NCBI GenBank assembly: GCA_021234155.1 | Contig: JAJEKV010000058.1 | Location: forward strand, 4,848,600 to 4,912,599 | Length of the DNA stretch: 64,000 bases | Origin: Isoetes taiwanensis | Lineage: Eukaryota > Streptophyta > Lycopodiopsida > Isoetales > Isoetaceae | Direction of reading: 5' to 3' | Shown here: positions 1 through 11,796 of the stretch, in pieces | Position numbering within the stretch: the stretch's first letter is position 1 | Layout: each line of letters starts with the position of its first letter | Made by a program: the position numbers and the translations under genes | The notes under the pieces: generated by a model | Database searches by the model: none | What the model saw: the letters and a program-made list of their open reading frames with translations, nothing else | What the model was told of the DNA's origin: nothing

Positions 1-724
1 TAGAGCTTGCATTATGATTAATGTTGTGCAAAGAGAATTGAATCGCATATTTGAGCTCAATATCTTACCACATAGGATGGCTTGTGCATTATTTGCATTA
101 AGTATACTTCAAATGAACTATAATTTTTATGTTGCCCTTGTCAAAGCCTAAATTACCATTCTTTGCTTAGAAAAAGAAAGTTAATTGTTAGATTACATTT
201 GAGCATTCAAAAATATTACAAATAGCAAAATAAAATTTCTTCAAAAATTCACAAACTAAATCTTGAAACTTTGAGGTGCAAGGCTAAAATCAAGAGCACA
301 CATATAGTCACATGATCTTGAATCTTAGCAAAACATTGACTTTCTTTTCTCACTACACAACACTAAAGAAAAATTGGAGGCAATGAGAGATTCCTTAGCC
401 AGTGCTTGCATGAAACAATTGTGATAGCATCCCCAATTACGATGCTTATCACCAAGTCTGAATGCAAAACATTTATCCAAAGAGTGCATATCCTGAATAC
501 AATACGCAACATTTATAGACAAAGAGTTCAGAGCAAATTTGGAAGTCTGAATATACAACATTTAGCCAAATTCTAAGAACATTACTTAAAAGAAGCAGAA
601 TGGTCAATCTGCACAAATCCTAATTTAACAGGAACCACGGTTGGAAAGTATAAAAAAATTGTTGTCCATTGTTAAAATGATAGTGTTTATGAATAATCCC
701 TAATGTGTAGTCCAAAGTGAATAG

Positions 725-1090
725 TTTTAAGTGAAAAGATAAGATAAGATAAGATAAGATAAGATAAGATAAGATGAATTTTTACGTCCACGTGAACCCA
801 ACGGGTTATGGGACCGCACATGCAAGGGCAACAGCCCATCTAAAACCTGGGGACTAGGCCCCATCACCAAACACAATAACCAAATATTAAAAAGCTACCA
901 AGGATAAGATAAAATAATGCTAATGCTAGTGGTAAATTTATGCTTCTAAAATTATCTAGACATAGCCAGTCCAAGGATTGGAAGGCCATTGATCTAGAAT
1001 AATTGCTGCGCCTCCCCTGTACACTGCCCATTTCTTTTGCAGGCGGGCTGCCCTCACCTTGCAGAGCTCCTCCTTACGGTTACACAATTG
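725..1090 (-). mobile_element. 5'-truncated LINE-like 3' end, left-arm copy
   Basis: Mirror image of 29333-29690. Read on the minus strand it gives the last codons of an ORF1-like protein, a 3' UTR with GC hairpins, and a pentanucleotide tail seen here as (AAGAT)n at about 735-775. See the right-arm entry for the comparison with the longer element at 10.0-11.8 kb. Confidence 0.7.
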
Positions 1091-2218
1091 AAGAGGGGAG
1101 AGGTCCTCCAGTACATAAAAATATATGAGGAAGATATATTTAAAATATATCTTCTTCGTGATATATTTAAAATATTTGAGAAGAAGATATTTAAAATGGT
1201 ACTTCCCTAGAAGAAGAAGGCATGGGTCCTATAAACCTACCTAATACATGCAAGACAAAGGTTCGAAAGATCAACTTTTTAAAGCATGGAGATCAAATAT
1301 TTTCAATTTTTGATTCTGTGAGGAGTTGATAAGCAAACAACCCATGACAATATTTACAACCATGATAATATTTACAAAGAAGACAATTTTTGTAGTCTAG
1401 TCTAGTGGAGTAAAAATCTGGAAAGCATGTTTAACGACCACCAGGCTAAAATAGATCTAATGTTTTAACATCCACAGAGTCTTTTTTAGAGAGCATTTTT
1501 TTTTTTAAATTCCATTCGAATAAAATTTGAGTAAGTAAAAAAGATGATCTTCCTAGAGAGGTATAAAGAACGTAATCAACACCAGCATTGATCAGTCTCC
1601 CAGCTTTTGCCTCTAAAATCAGATCTCAACGAAGCATGAGCATCCTGTGCAGATCCAGAGAAAGAATCCGCACCATAGCCAGAAAATCCATGATCCGACC
1701 GAACCACATAATCAAACCCGCCATAGCCACCGCCATGCCTGTAGCCATAGCTGTAAACTTCGCCGAAATGGGCACTTTGCCCATGTAGATGTTGCAGATG
1801 CGATTTATCTTAATTCAAATGATTCATGCTGCTTCATGGTGGAAGTATTTGCTTTGTAGATTCTGTAGATGTAATTTAGCTTCATTTAAATGCTTCATGA
1901 TGATGCTTCATGACAGAAGTGTTTGCTCCTTTATTGCCTACAACACACAAATTTATCAAGACCAAAAAGCATGCACTGCACAGAATCGAAATCACCTGTA
2001 AATAGTCACATTCAAGAGATATGCAAATATACAATCCAATCCAGACTCTCGAACCTTGCACATTGCACTACATTGTAATCATAGCTATTGTTGAAAATTT
2101 GCCTGGAACAAATATGTCCATTCGAGAAACTTTTGAAAAAAAAAAAACCTGTAACATTTCGGTGTGTTTAGTGAAGAAAAAAGGGATCAGGGACTCACTG
2201 TCAAAATACTTACTATAA

Positions 2219-2367
2219 GGGTACGTTCCCATGCTATCGCCTAACTTCAAATTATTGCCAAAGTTAATGCTAAAGTTGACTTTGAGTTTTTGAAATGGAG
2301 AGGATTTCGAAAGTCGCATTGACACCTTTGAATTTCGAAGTCCAGTTAGGCTCATGGGAACGTAGCC
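2219..2367. mobile_element. Tourist/Harbinger-type MITE, left-arm copy
   Basis: The 149-bp unit starts GGGTACGTTCCCATG and ends with the reverse complement of GGCTACGTTCCCATG. It is flanked on both sides by a direct TAA (2216-2218 and 2368-2370). Short TIRs with a 3-bp TAA duplication are the hallmark of PIF/Harbinger (Tourist) MITEs. The same element is in the right arm, so it inserted before the arms were duplicated. The minus-strand ORF across it is not credible as a gene. Confidence 0.75.
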
Positions 2368-4680
2368 TAAGCCACGGCTAGCAAAGTCGATAAATATTCC
2401 CAGGCATACTACTGCGCTTTTCAATCATGGAAGCAAATAAGAAAATAAGATGAACGACGATAACCACCACTACGTATTCTTAAGCCGTCTTAGGTTGCTC
2501 TCTAAAACCAATTCTAAATACCCCCTAAAAAAAAATTCTGATGACTTAATCCATATCACAATAGGAACAACCAGCATAAGTGGGAGGAGAAAACGAATAT
2601 ATACTTCCATAATAATCTAATTCAAAATATCTCATGGACATCGGATCCTTCAGCAGGCCAATGACTACAATTAGAAACTTAGAAGGGGAAGAATCGATTG
2701 ATGCAACAGGTGCTATTAGACGCGTTTCATGACGTTTAAAGCTCACACGATGCGCCAGTGTTGTTCTTCATACAACGTCGTTTTTTATAGCCACAAGCCG
2801 ATGCTTCTGGAACTTTCCAGTAGTTTTCGAATCTAGTATGACCTCCAGAACCATCCCTCAGCTTTTGTTTACAATTTTTTCCAAGTCATGTCAATTTATT
2901 ACCCTCACACGTGTTCAATCCTAAACTTGAAAATTCTAAAAATGTTTGCAAACATGAAAAGTCAAAAAATGTTTACAAACATTAAGCTGGCCCTTTACCC
3001 TCCGTATTACAATTATGTATTAGGGATATATTCAATGATCTCAAATGACCAACTGGCCAGACTATGTTGTTCGTATTCTCATAGCATCTCTCCCATGCTA
3101 ACATTCTTAAATAGTAAAGATGACTATACATGAAGAAATCTTATGGGAGAAGATATTTCACAATACGCTAGTCTTTATCATGTTCAATGTTTTCAATGGA
3201 TTTCAGAAGCATCTGATTAATGCAAGCATGATGCTGACTATTAAGCCAAGCATGATGCTTCTTTTCAATGCAAGTCAACAAATAGAGGTGAACTTGTGGG
3301 CCAAACATATACGAGAGGCAACGAGACGTACACAATTTTACACAATAGCATTCTGTAATTCTGTGTTCGAGTAGAAGAAGCATTATGTCGTGAATGTGGA
3401 CAATGCAACATTTGATGTCTCATTTAATGGTGCCTAATATCACAGATAAAAAGAAATTAGATTATTGGTATCAAGATTATGAACAATGGTATAAGCTTTT
3501 AATTTGGTAACAAGGATGGTATTGTTGATGATTGAATTTGTATTGATCATATATTGGTATTTTTTGTATTCATATATTACTGAAGTTAAGCGCAATAGTT
3601 AACTCCCATTCTCATTAGTGGGAATCACCTAAAGCCAATCAAATATTTGAGTATATGGCAATAAAAATTTAGCTACTGAATTTGCGCCAAGATCATACCT
3701 GAAGCTAAGATATTTGAGGTGACATTTTACAAACATGTTTTTGTGTGCTGGTGATGAATATTACATTGCATGATAACATTGAATAATTGCTCTATTGGAA
3801 GAGAAATGCATAATTGAAATATGAGAGCACAATTAATGGGCAGCTTTAGGAATATTCTAGAATATAGAAGAATGTAAAGCTACAACCGTTACGATGGATT
3901 TGTTTATCCTAGCTTCTTGGTATACAGGATTATCCGTACGTGCAAATTAATAAGGGAAGTACATACTTAAATACATACACACCATTGTAATAAATAAGTT
4001 TAGACTATGTAGCTCAGAAAACTACTCCAACTGACTTAACATTGCCTTTACTTATAGGTGCAAATTAAAATCAAATTCCACTAGTAGATAAGATGGAAAA
4101 TGTAGTTTTGATGATAAATTATCCTAAGGCAACACCATTGTATTTGTTGTACCATTAATTATCCCAAGGCAAACTATTATCTACCATTAACTCCACTAAG
4201 ACAACCATTGACCATTAACTAACTCAAGACGGACACCCAGAATTACAAATACAAGTTATTTACCATTAGGACTACAAAATTAGTATCTAGTTGCCCCATA
4301 ATAAAAGATGTGCTTTAGCTTGGTGGTGCAAAAACATACAAGTTTTTACCATTAGATTTAGAATTACAAAAGTAGTATCTACCAAGACGCAAAAACAACC
4401 TAAAACAATTTGTTTCAATGCTCAAACCCTGGATTTCTACACGTTAACTTTGCCTCTTAGGTTCATATCTGTCGAAATCATTCTGGATCAGCTAAACTCG
4501 GTCTATATACAAGCTGCAAATTCAGAATCCGACATCAAAGGCATTGTACGATTTCCAGGATTTCACTTTGATTTTTCAGTTGAGGACCTCATTTGACTTG
4601 AAACATCAACATGAGCATCTTGATCACTCTTGTTTGAAATATTAAGACAACAACATAACAAAATGACTAATTAGTTCTAG

Positions 4681-7550
4681 ATCCGTGCACACACTCCTCC
4701 AGTTCGTTTTAGTACATCTCCCATAGTCCAGCGTAGACCGCCTCCCCGGAGCCATATCACACCAACTCCATCCATTTCGTTAGTTGACACTACAATAAGT
4801 GGGGGCAGTCAGCGCCATGCAACTCCAGTATTCTACGACACTTCAGGAACTGGTCAACTACGTCACCAACCTCGACTACTTTTTCCTAGAGAGAGGGCTA
4901 GCAGCTCCCCTCAAGACTTGCCCACAGCAAACCTCTCAGCATCTACTAGTACACCATCTGTTGGTCCCGTGTCAGACGAAGAAACACCTCATGTTGATCT
5001 CTCAGACGAGGATTTACCGAAGCCACAAGACTCTATGTTCGAATTCAAAGCTCCTCCAAGTAAGAATCTTAAGCGAGATTTGCACAAGAAAGCATGTACA
5101 TCCCAAAGAAGAAAAAAACTTATGGACGAGGCTCACTTGAGGGCAACACATACAAAACACTGTTGCTCTCAACGTTGTTTGCTTAAGATTGGACTAAAGG
5201 AATTGAGGTTGATTCGTGATAGTTACAGTTCAATGACTTTGTTAGACCAAAGGGGCTACTTAGCCTTCAATATTAGGCCAGATTATGGTGAAAGGTTTAC
5301 TTACACAGCTGGTGGCCACACCGTCTGTCAAACAGCCTTTAAATTGATTCATGCTTTAGGCATCAGACGACTTGACCGCCTTAAGAAAAGGCTTGACAAG
5401 AATCCAGGCATTAATGACTACTGTCATTCAGGAAGTATATCCAGAATTCATGCCCTTCAATGTGTTTCCTGGATGGAAGGTTTCTTTAAGGAGTCTTGCG
5501 AGAAACTCCCTAACAGCCCTATGTACCACTTGAGTGACAACTTCACGAAACGTGAAGTCTACAATAATTATAAGGACATGCGTGTTGAGGCTGGTGCACG
5601 CCATGTATGCTACTCATACTTCACTGTGCTCTGGAAAAAAGAGTTTTCTCGCGTGTCCATTCCTTGAAAGCACCGGATGTCTGTTTGTGCTACATGCTCT
5701 GAATTAAAAGCTCAGAGACAAAATGCAAGGACACTTCACACTAAAAGTAAGCTTCCACAACGTGTTCTTGCCTAGTTCTACTTAATAGTAGGTTCTTTCC
5801 TGAACATCTTTTCATTTCAGATGCATTGAAAGAGAAACTCAACAAGCACAGAGAACAACAATCTTTGGAAAGGAGAAAATTGACAAAACATAGGAAGAAA
5901 GCACTGGAACAACCACTCAACTACATATCGGTTGTTATTGATGGAATGGACCAGAAGAAGACCACCCTACCACATTTTGTCAATGTGCCTAAGGATGCTC
6001 CTGAAGAAGATTTCATACACCTGCATGTTGTTGGAGATATGGTATTTAATGGAAAACTATCTTGCAAAACATTTTTGAACTATCCAAACATTCATGCTGA
6101 TCCAAATCTCACTATCACAATATTGAATAAGCTTCTTTCCAATCTAGAACATATACCAGCGGTTCTATATCTTCAACTAGACAATACGACAAGAGAAAAT
6201 AAGAATCAGGCATTGTTTGCTTACTGTGCTATGCTAGTTGAGAAACAAATCTTCAAGAAGGTGAAGATTGGTTTTCTGCTTGTTGGTCATACACACGATC
6301 AAATTGATCAGATGTTATGTAGGTTCTCTAAATGTCTTGCTAAAAAAAAAGCACTCAGCCTACCAGCAATGGTTGAGGTTATCCAAGATTCCTACAATCC
6401 TCGTCCAGACATTGAGTTATTAGAAGAAACTTATGATTTCAAGGAATGGATTTTTCGGAGAGATCGACTGGGTCACTGTGCTATTGAGCCCTTGCGAAAC
6501 ATTACATTTCAGCATCAGATCAAAATCTCACTTGTAGATGGCAAGGCCATCTTACAAGGAAAGAAATATGCCACATCCTTGCAGTGGCAGCCAACAGATG
6601 GTATTCAATTCATTCGCATCATCCCTGATACTAGTTCTATGCTCTCTGCAGAGCAAATGCCTCTAAAAAGCTTGAAAGAAATCACAAAGAGTAAAAAGGA
6701 GGGAAGAGCATTTGACTCAAACAAAGCATTGGATTATATTGAGACAAGTATTCAGTCATGCTCTAACCACTTTGGGGAGGCAGATGCTTTATGGTGGCCT
6801 CAGTTTTTTTCTCGGCAACGTGACATGTTGCAAGCTTCATTACAAGGTCGAAGATTAGTTACATTCAACTGGCCATCTAGGCAAACTCTCCTTGTGCAGG
6901 TTCAGAATGAAGATGAACATGTAGAGATAATGGCTAGCTCAGATGAAGATGGCAGAGTCATGTACACTGGCCCCAGACGCACGGCACAACAAGTTGCTCG
7001 AGTATCTGGTTCAGTCTCAGAGATTCAGAAAGGAATGCTCATAGCTGTCCCAACTGATAATGATGAATCTGGGAGGCCATTTTGGCTAGCTAAAGTACTA
7101 GAGGTAACAAGAGAGGATGGAATTCCCACTCAATTAAAAGTGCACTGGATGAGAACAAATGCTGCCAATGCTTTCAGTGGGAGCTATACTCTGGAGATGG
7201 TAAAAACAGGAGTGGGAAAGAGAGCAAAGTCCAAAGCAAACACTGCTGTCATTGATCTAGCTGAAGTAAAGGTTCTTGCATATGACTTTGTTCTGACTGC
7301 TGCTAATAAGTTACGTATGGTCACTCAAACTTTAATAAGATCAGCATGTGGATTAGATAAACAAGCCAAAAAGGTGGCCAAAAAAGATGATGATGAAGAC
7401 TCACTTGTAGACGGTGAGGAAGAAGATCGTTCAAGTACATCCAGTTTTGAGAGTGAAGCTGAGGATGAAGGCTCAAGTGATCAGGGATTGAATGAGTCCG
7501 AGGATGACATGCATCCTGACATTGCTGCAAAATGTAAGTTTGTCCGATGA
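4681..7550 (+). pseudogene. DUF7869-family transposase-like gene, one in-frame stop
   Basis: Two exons are visible. The first is open from 4681 and ends at 5746. A 74-bp intron (GTAAGC...TTTCAG, 5747-5820) leads to the second exon, 5821-7550. Joining them keeps frame. An in-frame TGA at 5665-5667 breaks exon 1. The reading frame resumes directly after it with K-H-R and a C-A-T-C-S-E-L-K segment typical of the family, and TGA from CGA is a common methyl-CpG decay change. Exon 2 shows V-V-I-D-G-M-D-Q, then L-Q-L-D-N-T-T-R-E-N-K-N, then V-G-H-T-H-D-Q-I-D-Q-M, the conserved acidic and histidine motifs of DUF7869 proteins, which look like an RNase-H-type nuclease core. The C-terminus is acidic and serine-rich. 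A GTAAGT at 7534 may start a further intron. The 5' end is unusual: the frame opens right at the inner end of the inverted repeat, preceded by a TAG that could be part of a splice acceptor. Transposase function is inferred from the fold, not shown. Confidence 0.75.
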
Positions 7551-7954
7551 CTGAACATGTCAAGAACAGAAAGTGCAGGTGATGAGGGTTTGTCAAAATG
7601 TCCTATATTTTTGACAATTTTGTTCATAATTTTGTACAATTTTCACAATCATTGAATATATCACTTCTTTGTGGCTCTGCTACCCTTGTTATTCTTTCTT
7701 ATTGCCCCGTTTCTGCTACACATTATATAAATAGCTATTTTTTGTTCTAAATTAGGTGGATGAAAATAGCTATTAAAAATTTTTGCATAAAAGTTATGTT
7801 CAATCAACCCCTCAAAAAGGGTACCTAAATTAGCTAAATTGTCACACCTGTCACGAAAAAACCTAAAAAATGAACTTTTTTAAGGGAATTTTAGGGAATC
7901 TTTCAGAGATTCCTTTTGAAGTGCCTTAGGAGCAAATAAGTGCGTTTCAATTTA
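7551..7954. other. Intergenic, nothing recognised
   Basis: AT-rich DNA downstream of the DUF7869 gene. A CAG at about 7575 could be an acceptor for a small last exon. No ORF or repeat of note. Confidence 0.5.
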
Positions 7955-8485
7955 AACTTTGTTCTTAAACAAAGGAATAAAAAAACAATGGGACTATGGT
8001 AGGTGGCACTAGGATGGTGAGGCTAAAAAGCCATGCCCCTAGAGTTGCCCCTAGGACCTAGACTTCCTAAGGCGGGATTAAATCCTGCCTACAAAGTGTG
8101 CATGTAAGGCAAAAGTTTTGCCCAACGGATGTGTGGTGAGTTGGTATAGGCCTAGTAATGCCAAAATAAATGTGCATTTGATCATGGGTTCAAACCTTGG
8201 CAATGTATGTTTATCTTTGGGAGTTGGTTACTGGGGTTATACGATGATGATCCCCGACGTGGTAGAACTTAAAAACCTATATGTGTCCTCCACTTTGGCT
8301 GCCGCAAGGTGGTGGGATAAACTAGCTAGTCTGTACAAGATTAGTCTAGTATGGACCTTAAACAAAGGAATAAAAAAACAATGGGACTATGGTAGGTGGC
8401 ACTAGGATGGTGAGGCTAAAAAGCAATGCCTACAAAGTGTGCATGTAAGGCAAAAGTTTTGCCCAACGGATGTGTGGTGAGTTGG
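7955..8485 (+). repeat. tRNA-derived SINE-like repeat with duplicated flank
   Basis: A block of about 170 bases (7965-8145) recurs at about 8351-8480 with an internal gap of about 50 bases. Between the copies is an RNA polymerase III-like promoter: TGGTGAGTTGGTA (8134-8146, box A-like) and GGTTCAAACCT (8187-8197, box B-like), about 40 bases apart. That spacing fits a tRNA-derived SINE. The second block stops within the box-A region. No tail or target duplication was identified, so the element's ends are unclear. Confidence 0.4.
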
Positions 8486-9179
8486 GCAAGACACAATGAT
8501 TTAGCAACTATGCCAGACGAATCTTGTGAATGTGTTGATGTATTATATGACCTTCATCAGGTAATTCTATGTAAGAAATAGAGTTTAAAACTACTTTCCA
8601 AAGGAACAAAGCTGGGCCATGGTATTGTCTGCTCTCCGGGGATTAAATCTAGAAATCTAAAAACCATCATATGTTACAGTTCTTTGGCCAGAATTTAGAA
8701 TTCCTTAGTACCTTTTAAGCATATATTGCTGCGCAACAACACACTCAATTGTTCAAAGAGCATAAATATTTAGCTCGAAAGCAAGTGGGCATTTTCAAGC
8801 AATTGCATAAGAAAATCAATATACAAAGCAAACTGAGAATAAAACCTGTTGAGGAGAATCGGGATCTGGAGGACGCGGAAAAAATTTCCAGCAAACCATT
8901 GCTCCATCCTCGCCACCACTCCAGATTGAAAGTAGATGTTGTAGATCAACGAGAGCAGTGACTTTGTGAGATGGTAGTTGGACAGTACCTATCACCACTG
9001 GCATGGCCACAAACTCAAGTACTTCGAATTGAAAAGAGTTTTCATAAAATACTCTGTCAAATGAGAAGGAGAGTTGGCCCTCTTTCTCGCACAGGAGACA
9101 AAAATTAGAGAACCCCATGACTCTCTATTCCCACTATTCTCTGCAGTATCACTTCCATAACCTCGGGAACCATAGCCGG
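8486..9179. other. Intergenic, nothing recognised
   Basis: No supported gene. Two short overlapping ORFs at 8749-9118 lie on opposite strands and have no recognisable domain. Confidence 0.4.
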
Positions 9180-9346
9180 TTAGGCGGTTTGAACAGCGTC
9201 AAGGGGAAACAGTGGTGACCGCCAGTTTACTTGCCACGGCCAGTTTTGAGCAGTTTTCGGCATATTCTGGGCATATCCTAGCATATACTCGGAATATACC
9301 GAAAACCCACATAAACAAGGGTTTGCCCCCATAGGGGCAACCCAAA
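9180..9346 (-). repeat. Dispersed repeat R, copy 1
   Basis: On the minus strand it begins TGGGTTGCCCCTA, a terminal palindrome (GGGTTGCCCC...GGGGCAAACCC), and ends near an ACCGGCTAACCG motif. Its relative is at 32037-32215. The palindromic end abuts a T-run in both copies. The inverted-repeat arms have the same host sequence without R (near 1305 and 29124), so the boundary is a true junction. Confidence 0.6.
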
Positions 9347-9866
9347 AATTGAAAATATTTGATCTCCATGCTATAAAAAGTTGATCTTTCGAACCTTTGT
9401 CTTGCATATATTAGGTAGGGTTATAGGATCCATGCCTTCTTCTTCTAGGGAAGTACCATTTTAAGTATCTTCTTCTTTTCACTTAAAACTATTCACTTTG
9501 GACTACACATTTGGGATTATTCATAAACACTATCATTTTAACAATGGACAACAATTTTTTTATACTTTCCAACCTTGGTTCCTGTTAAATTAGGACCTGT
9601 GCAGATTGACCATTCTGCTTCCTTTAAGTAATGTTCTTAGAATTTGGGTAAATGTTGTATATTCAGACTTTCAAATTTGCTATGAACTCTTTGGCTGTAA
9701 ATGTTGCGTACTGTATTCAGGATATGCACTCTTTGGCTAAATGGTTTGCATTCAGACTTGATAAGCATCGTAATTGGGGATGCTGTCACAATTGTTTCAT
9801 GCAAGCACTGGCTAAGGAATCTCTCATTGCCTCCAATTTCGTCTTTAGTGATGTGTAGTGAGAAAA
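9347..9866 (+). repeat. Partial copy of the kinase-flank module, lacking the LINE fragment
   Basis: Matches 29124-30060 directly and the left arm inversely, but lacks the 29260-29690 segment that holds the palindrome and LINE 3' fragment. The join here reads ...tatcttcttc-ttttcactt..., an apparent empty site. Its last 330 bases are repeated at 13335-13655. Small ORFs inside it are shadows of repeat DNA. Confidence 0.8.
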
Positions 9867-10019
9867 CAATTAGTGATCCCTACTATTAGCTTTTAAATAA
9901 TTTTCTCCAATGGAGGCTATTGAATTTGTATTGTGTTTGAAATTTGAAGTTATTTATAGTCAACCCGAGACCCTGGCAAGAAAACCTTGAGGTTTGGCAA
10001 GAAAACCTTGAGGTTTTTG

Positions 10020-11796
10020 TGCTCATGGGAAACTACCTAGTCCTCAGCGCCACCACCTTAGCATCTAGGCGCCTCGGCGCCAGCCTTTGAAGCAGCAGGA
10101 GAAGCGTAGCCCCAGATTCCGGCCAAGCTCCAGTCTTTGGTGAGGTCTTCGGCAAGCTTGGGGCCCAGCTCGGCAGCATCCAGCCAGTCCGGGCACAGCC
10201 GTATCCACCAGCTTGCTCTCTGCCTTCGGTCCTGATCCACTGGGATTTGCATCAGGTCGGTTCTGGCATCAGGTCAGTTATTGCATCAGGTCGGTTCTTG
10301 CAGCTTCCTCTGGTATGGCAGCACATCTATCCACCTAGTTTGGCTTGGCAATTTTAACTCCTGGATCAACGGCCCAGCTCCTCCCCCAGCACGTCCCTAC
10401 AGTCAACACCGACCCTATCTCTTTGCTGGTATTGGCCCAACGGCAGCACAGTCCTTCCACACCAGCTTGCAATTTCATATACCTCAGGCCAGCTACTGAT
10501 TTCCGGCCAGCTGCTACTTTCTAGCCCCCATTTTCAACCCTCCTTGCCTTGGACTGCCCCTCTAGCTATCTGCAACTCGTTCTTGTGGCCTCAGTTCCTG
10601 TTTCATAGAACATCAACATGACCCGTACAATCAAACGTATGGCCAGAGAGACCCCCAAGGCAAAGAACCTTATTAAGGTCCCTGTGTCATCTGGTAAGCC
10701 TTATGACCCCACGATAGAGCCCTATCTCCGGGCATCCCCTTCTTTTGGGCCCCAGCGTCCAGTCCTGGCACAATCTGCTCCCAATGCATCCTCAGCTGCA
10801 GCCTTGAACATAATAACTGCTCGGATCCCTTGTATGCCCCCAGACCTGTTGGTCAAGCTTCGCACGGTCCAATCTACCGTCACTCTCACAGAGACATCTG
10901 CTCAATTACCTTTAGAGAGTTGGGTACAGCTTCTGGAAACACTGCTGCAGTCGGCAGAGCGCAGTAATGCTTCACCAGTGTCTATCGGAACACCAGCATC
11001 TGACTATGTATATGCCATGCCCCAAGAAGATGCTACAGTGCCTAGGCCCACACAGCCACCGACACAGGATTGTTCACCCGCTGAGCAGGCGAAGGTCCCA
11101 CGTTCGGAGCCAAGTATAGCCACAGGGCACACGTCCACACTGAACCTATGCATTGTACGTCTGGAAGAGGCGAGTGACACTCCTGCTATAGTTGAGGTGG
11201 ACCGGTTTTTCACTCAGATAATGCACATACAGGCAGACGGCGTCCTCTCTGCATACCGGGTTGGAGCAGCCCGACCCGACCGCCCCCGACACTTGCTAGT
11301 CTGCTTTCGGGATGGCTTGTCCAGATTACACATCCTCTGGCATGGCAATCACTTGAAGGGAACCGCTTTCTCTGTCCAGGAAGACCTTACCCCCGCCGAC
11401 TCTGGGGCGAAAGAAAGAATTATGCCGAAGTCTGCTGGCTTCGACCGCGAACGGAAGTGGGCGGTAATGCGGGGGAGGCGGGCTATCATCCAGGATCATT
11501 GGCCGACTGATCCATGGACAGTTTTTGTATAGCCCTGTGCTTCCCGCCTCCATTTTGGTGTGGTTTTGATTGGTTTCACCCTCTCCTTTTATTGCTTACA
11601 TTGTTGTGGGGCATAGTCCCCGACTTTTGCCTGGATTTATGCCCGCTTGTTTTGTATTTGGTATTTGAGACTTGTTAGGGGGCATAGCTCCCGAGTTTTG
11701 GTAGGGCTCATGCCCTGTATGTCTTCACCGTCTCATAGGCCAGATTTGGCCTCCATGGACGTTAAAATCTCCTTCCTTCCTTCCTTCCTTCCTTCC
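10020..11796 (+). mobile_element. Non-autonomous LINE-like element, ORF1 only, (TTCC)n tail
   Basis: A GC-richer island in AT-rich DNA: a 5' leader of about 600 bases, one 304-codon ORF (10618-11532), a 264-bp 3' UTR and a TTCC repeat tail (11771-11796). No reverse transcriptase or endonuclease ORF lies between ORF1 and the tail. The 3' UTR has GC hairpins at 11608-11621 and 11704-11715, plus a related one at 11678-11692. The first two types and the TGGACGT motif before the tail recur in the 29.3-29.7 kb fragment. This is the architecture of a half-LINE that must borrow enzymes. The 5' boundary is approximate and no target-site duplication was found. Confidence 0.62.
10618..11532 (+). CDS. 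ORF1p-like protein of a LINE-type retroelement
   Basis: 304 residues. The start ATG follows the leader and precedes a basic stretch (M-T-R-T-I-K-R-M). Residues about 40-190 are rich in Pro, Ser, Thr and Ala. The C-terminal third resembles the RNA-binding C-terminal region of LINE ORF1 proteins: R-P-R-H-L-L-V-C-F, L-K-G-T, E-D-L-T, then K-W-A-V-M-R-G-R-R-A-I-I. The closing segment (K-W-A-V-x-R-G-x-x-A-I-I, then D-x-W-P and P-W) is matched by the fragment ending at 29476, which shows it is a shared family feature. The frame is intact. Expected role: chaperone or packaging protein binding the element RNA. The family assignment is my inference from motif layout. Confidence 0.6.
   Translation: MTRTIKRMARETPKAKNLIKVPVSSGKPYDPTIEPYLRASPSFGPQRPVLAQSAPNASSAAALNIITARIPCMPPDLLVKLRTVQSTVTLTETSAQLPLESWVQLLETLLQSAERSNASPVSIGTPASDYVYAMPQEDATVPRPTQPPTQDCSPAEQAKVPRSEPSIATGHTSTLNLCIVRLEEASDTPAIVEVDRFFTQIMHIQADGVLSAYRVGAARPDRPRHLLVCFRDGLSRLHILWHGNHLKGTAFSVQEDLTPADSGAKERIMPKSAGFDRERKWAVMRGRRAIIQDHWPTDPWTVFV

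Larger units (their letters stand above)
1..4691. repeat. Left arm of a large inverted repeat
   Basis: Reverse-complement comparison shows this stretch repeated at 23756-30416. Base 1 pairs with about 30416 and the inner ends are 4691 and 23756. All ORFs and repeats here recur in mirror order in the right arm. The arms differ by scattered substitutions, small indels (for example about 20 extra bases near 27530) and a 2-kb insertion at about 24287-26288 found only on the right. The left arm continues beyond the window start. No convincing host gene lies inside it. It carries a LINE 3' fragment, a MITE and AT-rich filler (2.4-4.6 kb, where I see nothing else). Confidence 0.93.

Noticed and set aside
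325-561. Repeated 78-residue ORF starting M-L-Y-I-Q-T
   Set aside because: It recurs because it lies in the duplicated module. In other copies the frame is broken, so it is repeat DNA and not a conserved protein.
2068-2424. 118-residue minus-strand ORF
   Set aside because: It spans a MITE and low-complexity DNA, differs in frame from the right-arm copy and has no family features.
7321-7596. Antisense ORF over the DUF7869 C-terminus
   Set aside because: Shadow of the acidic coding region on the other strand.
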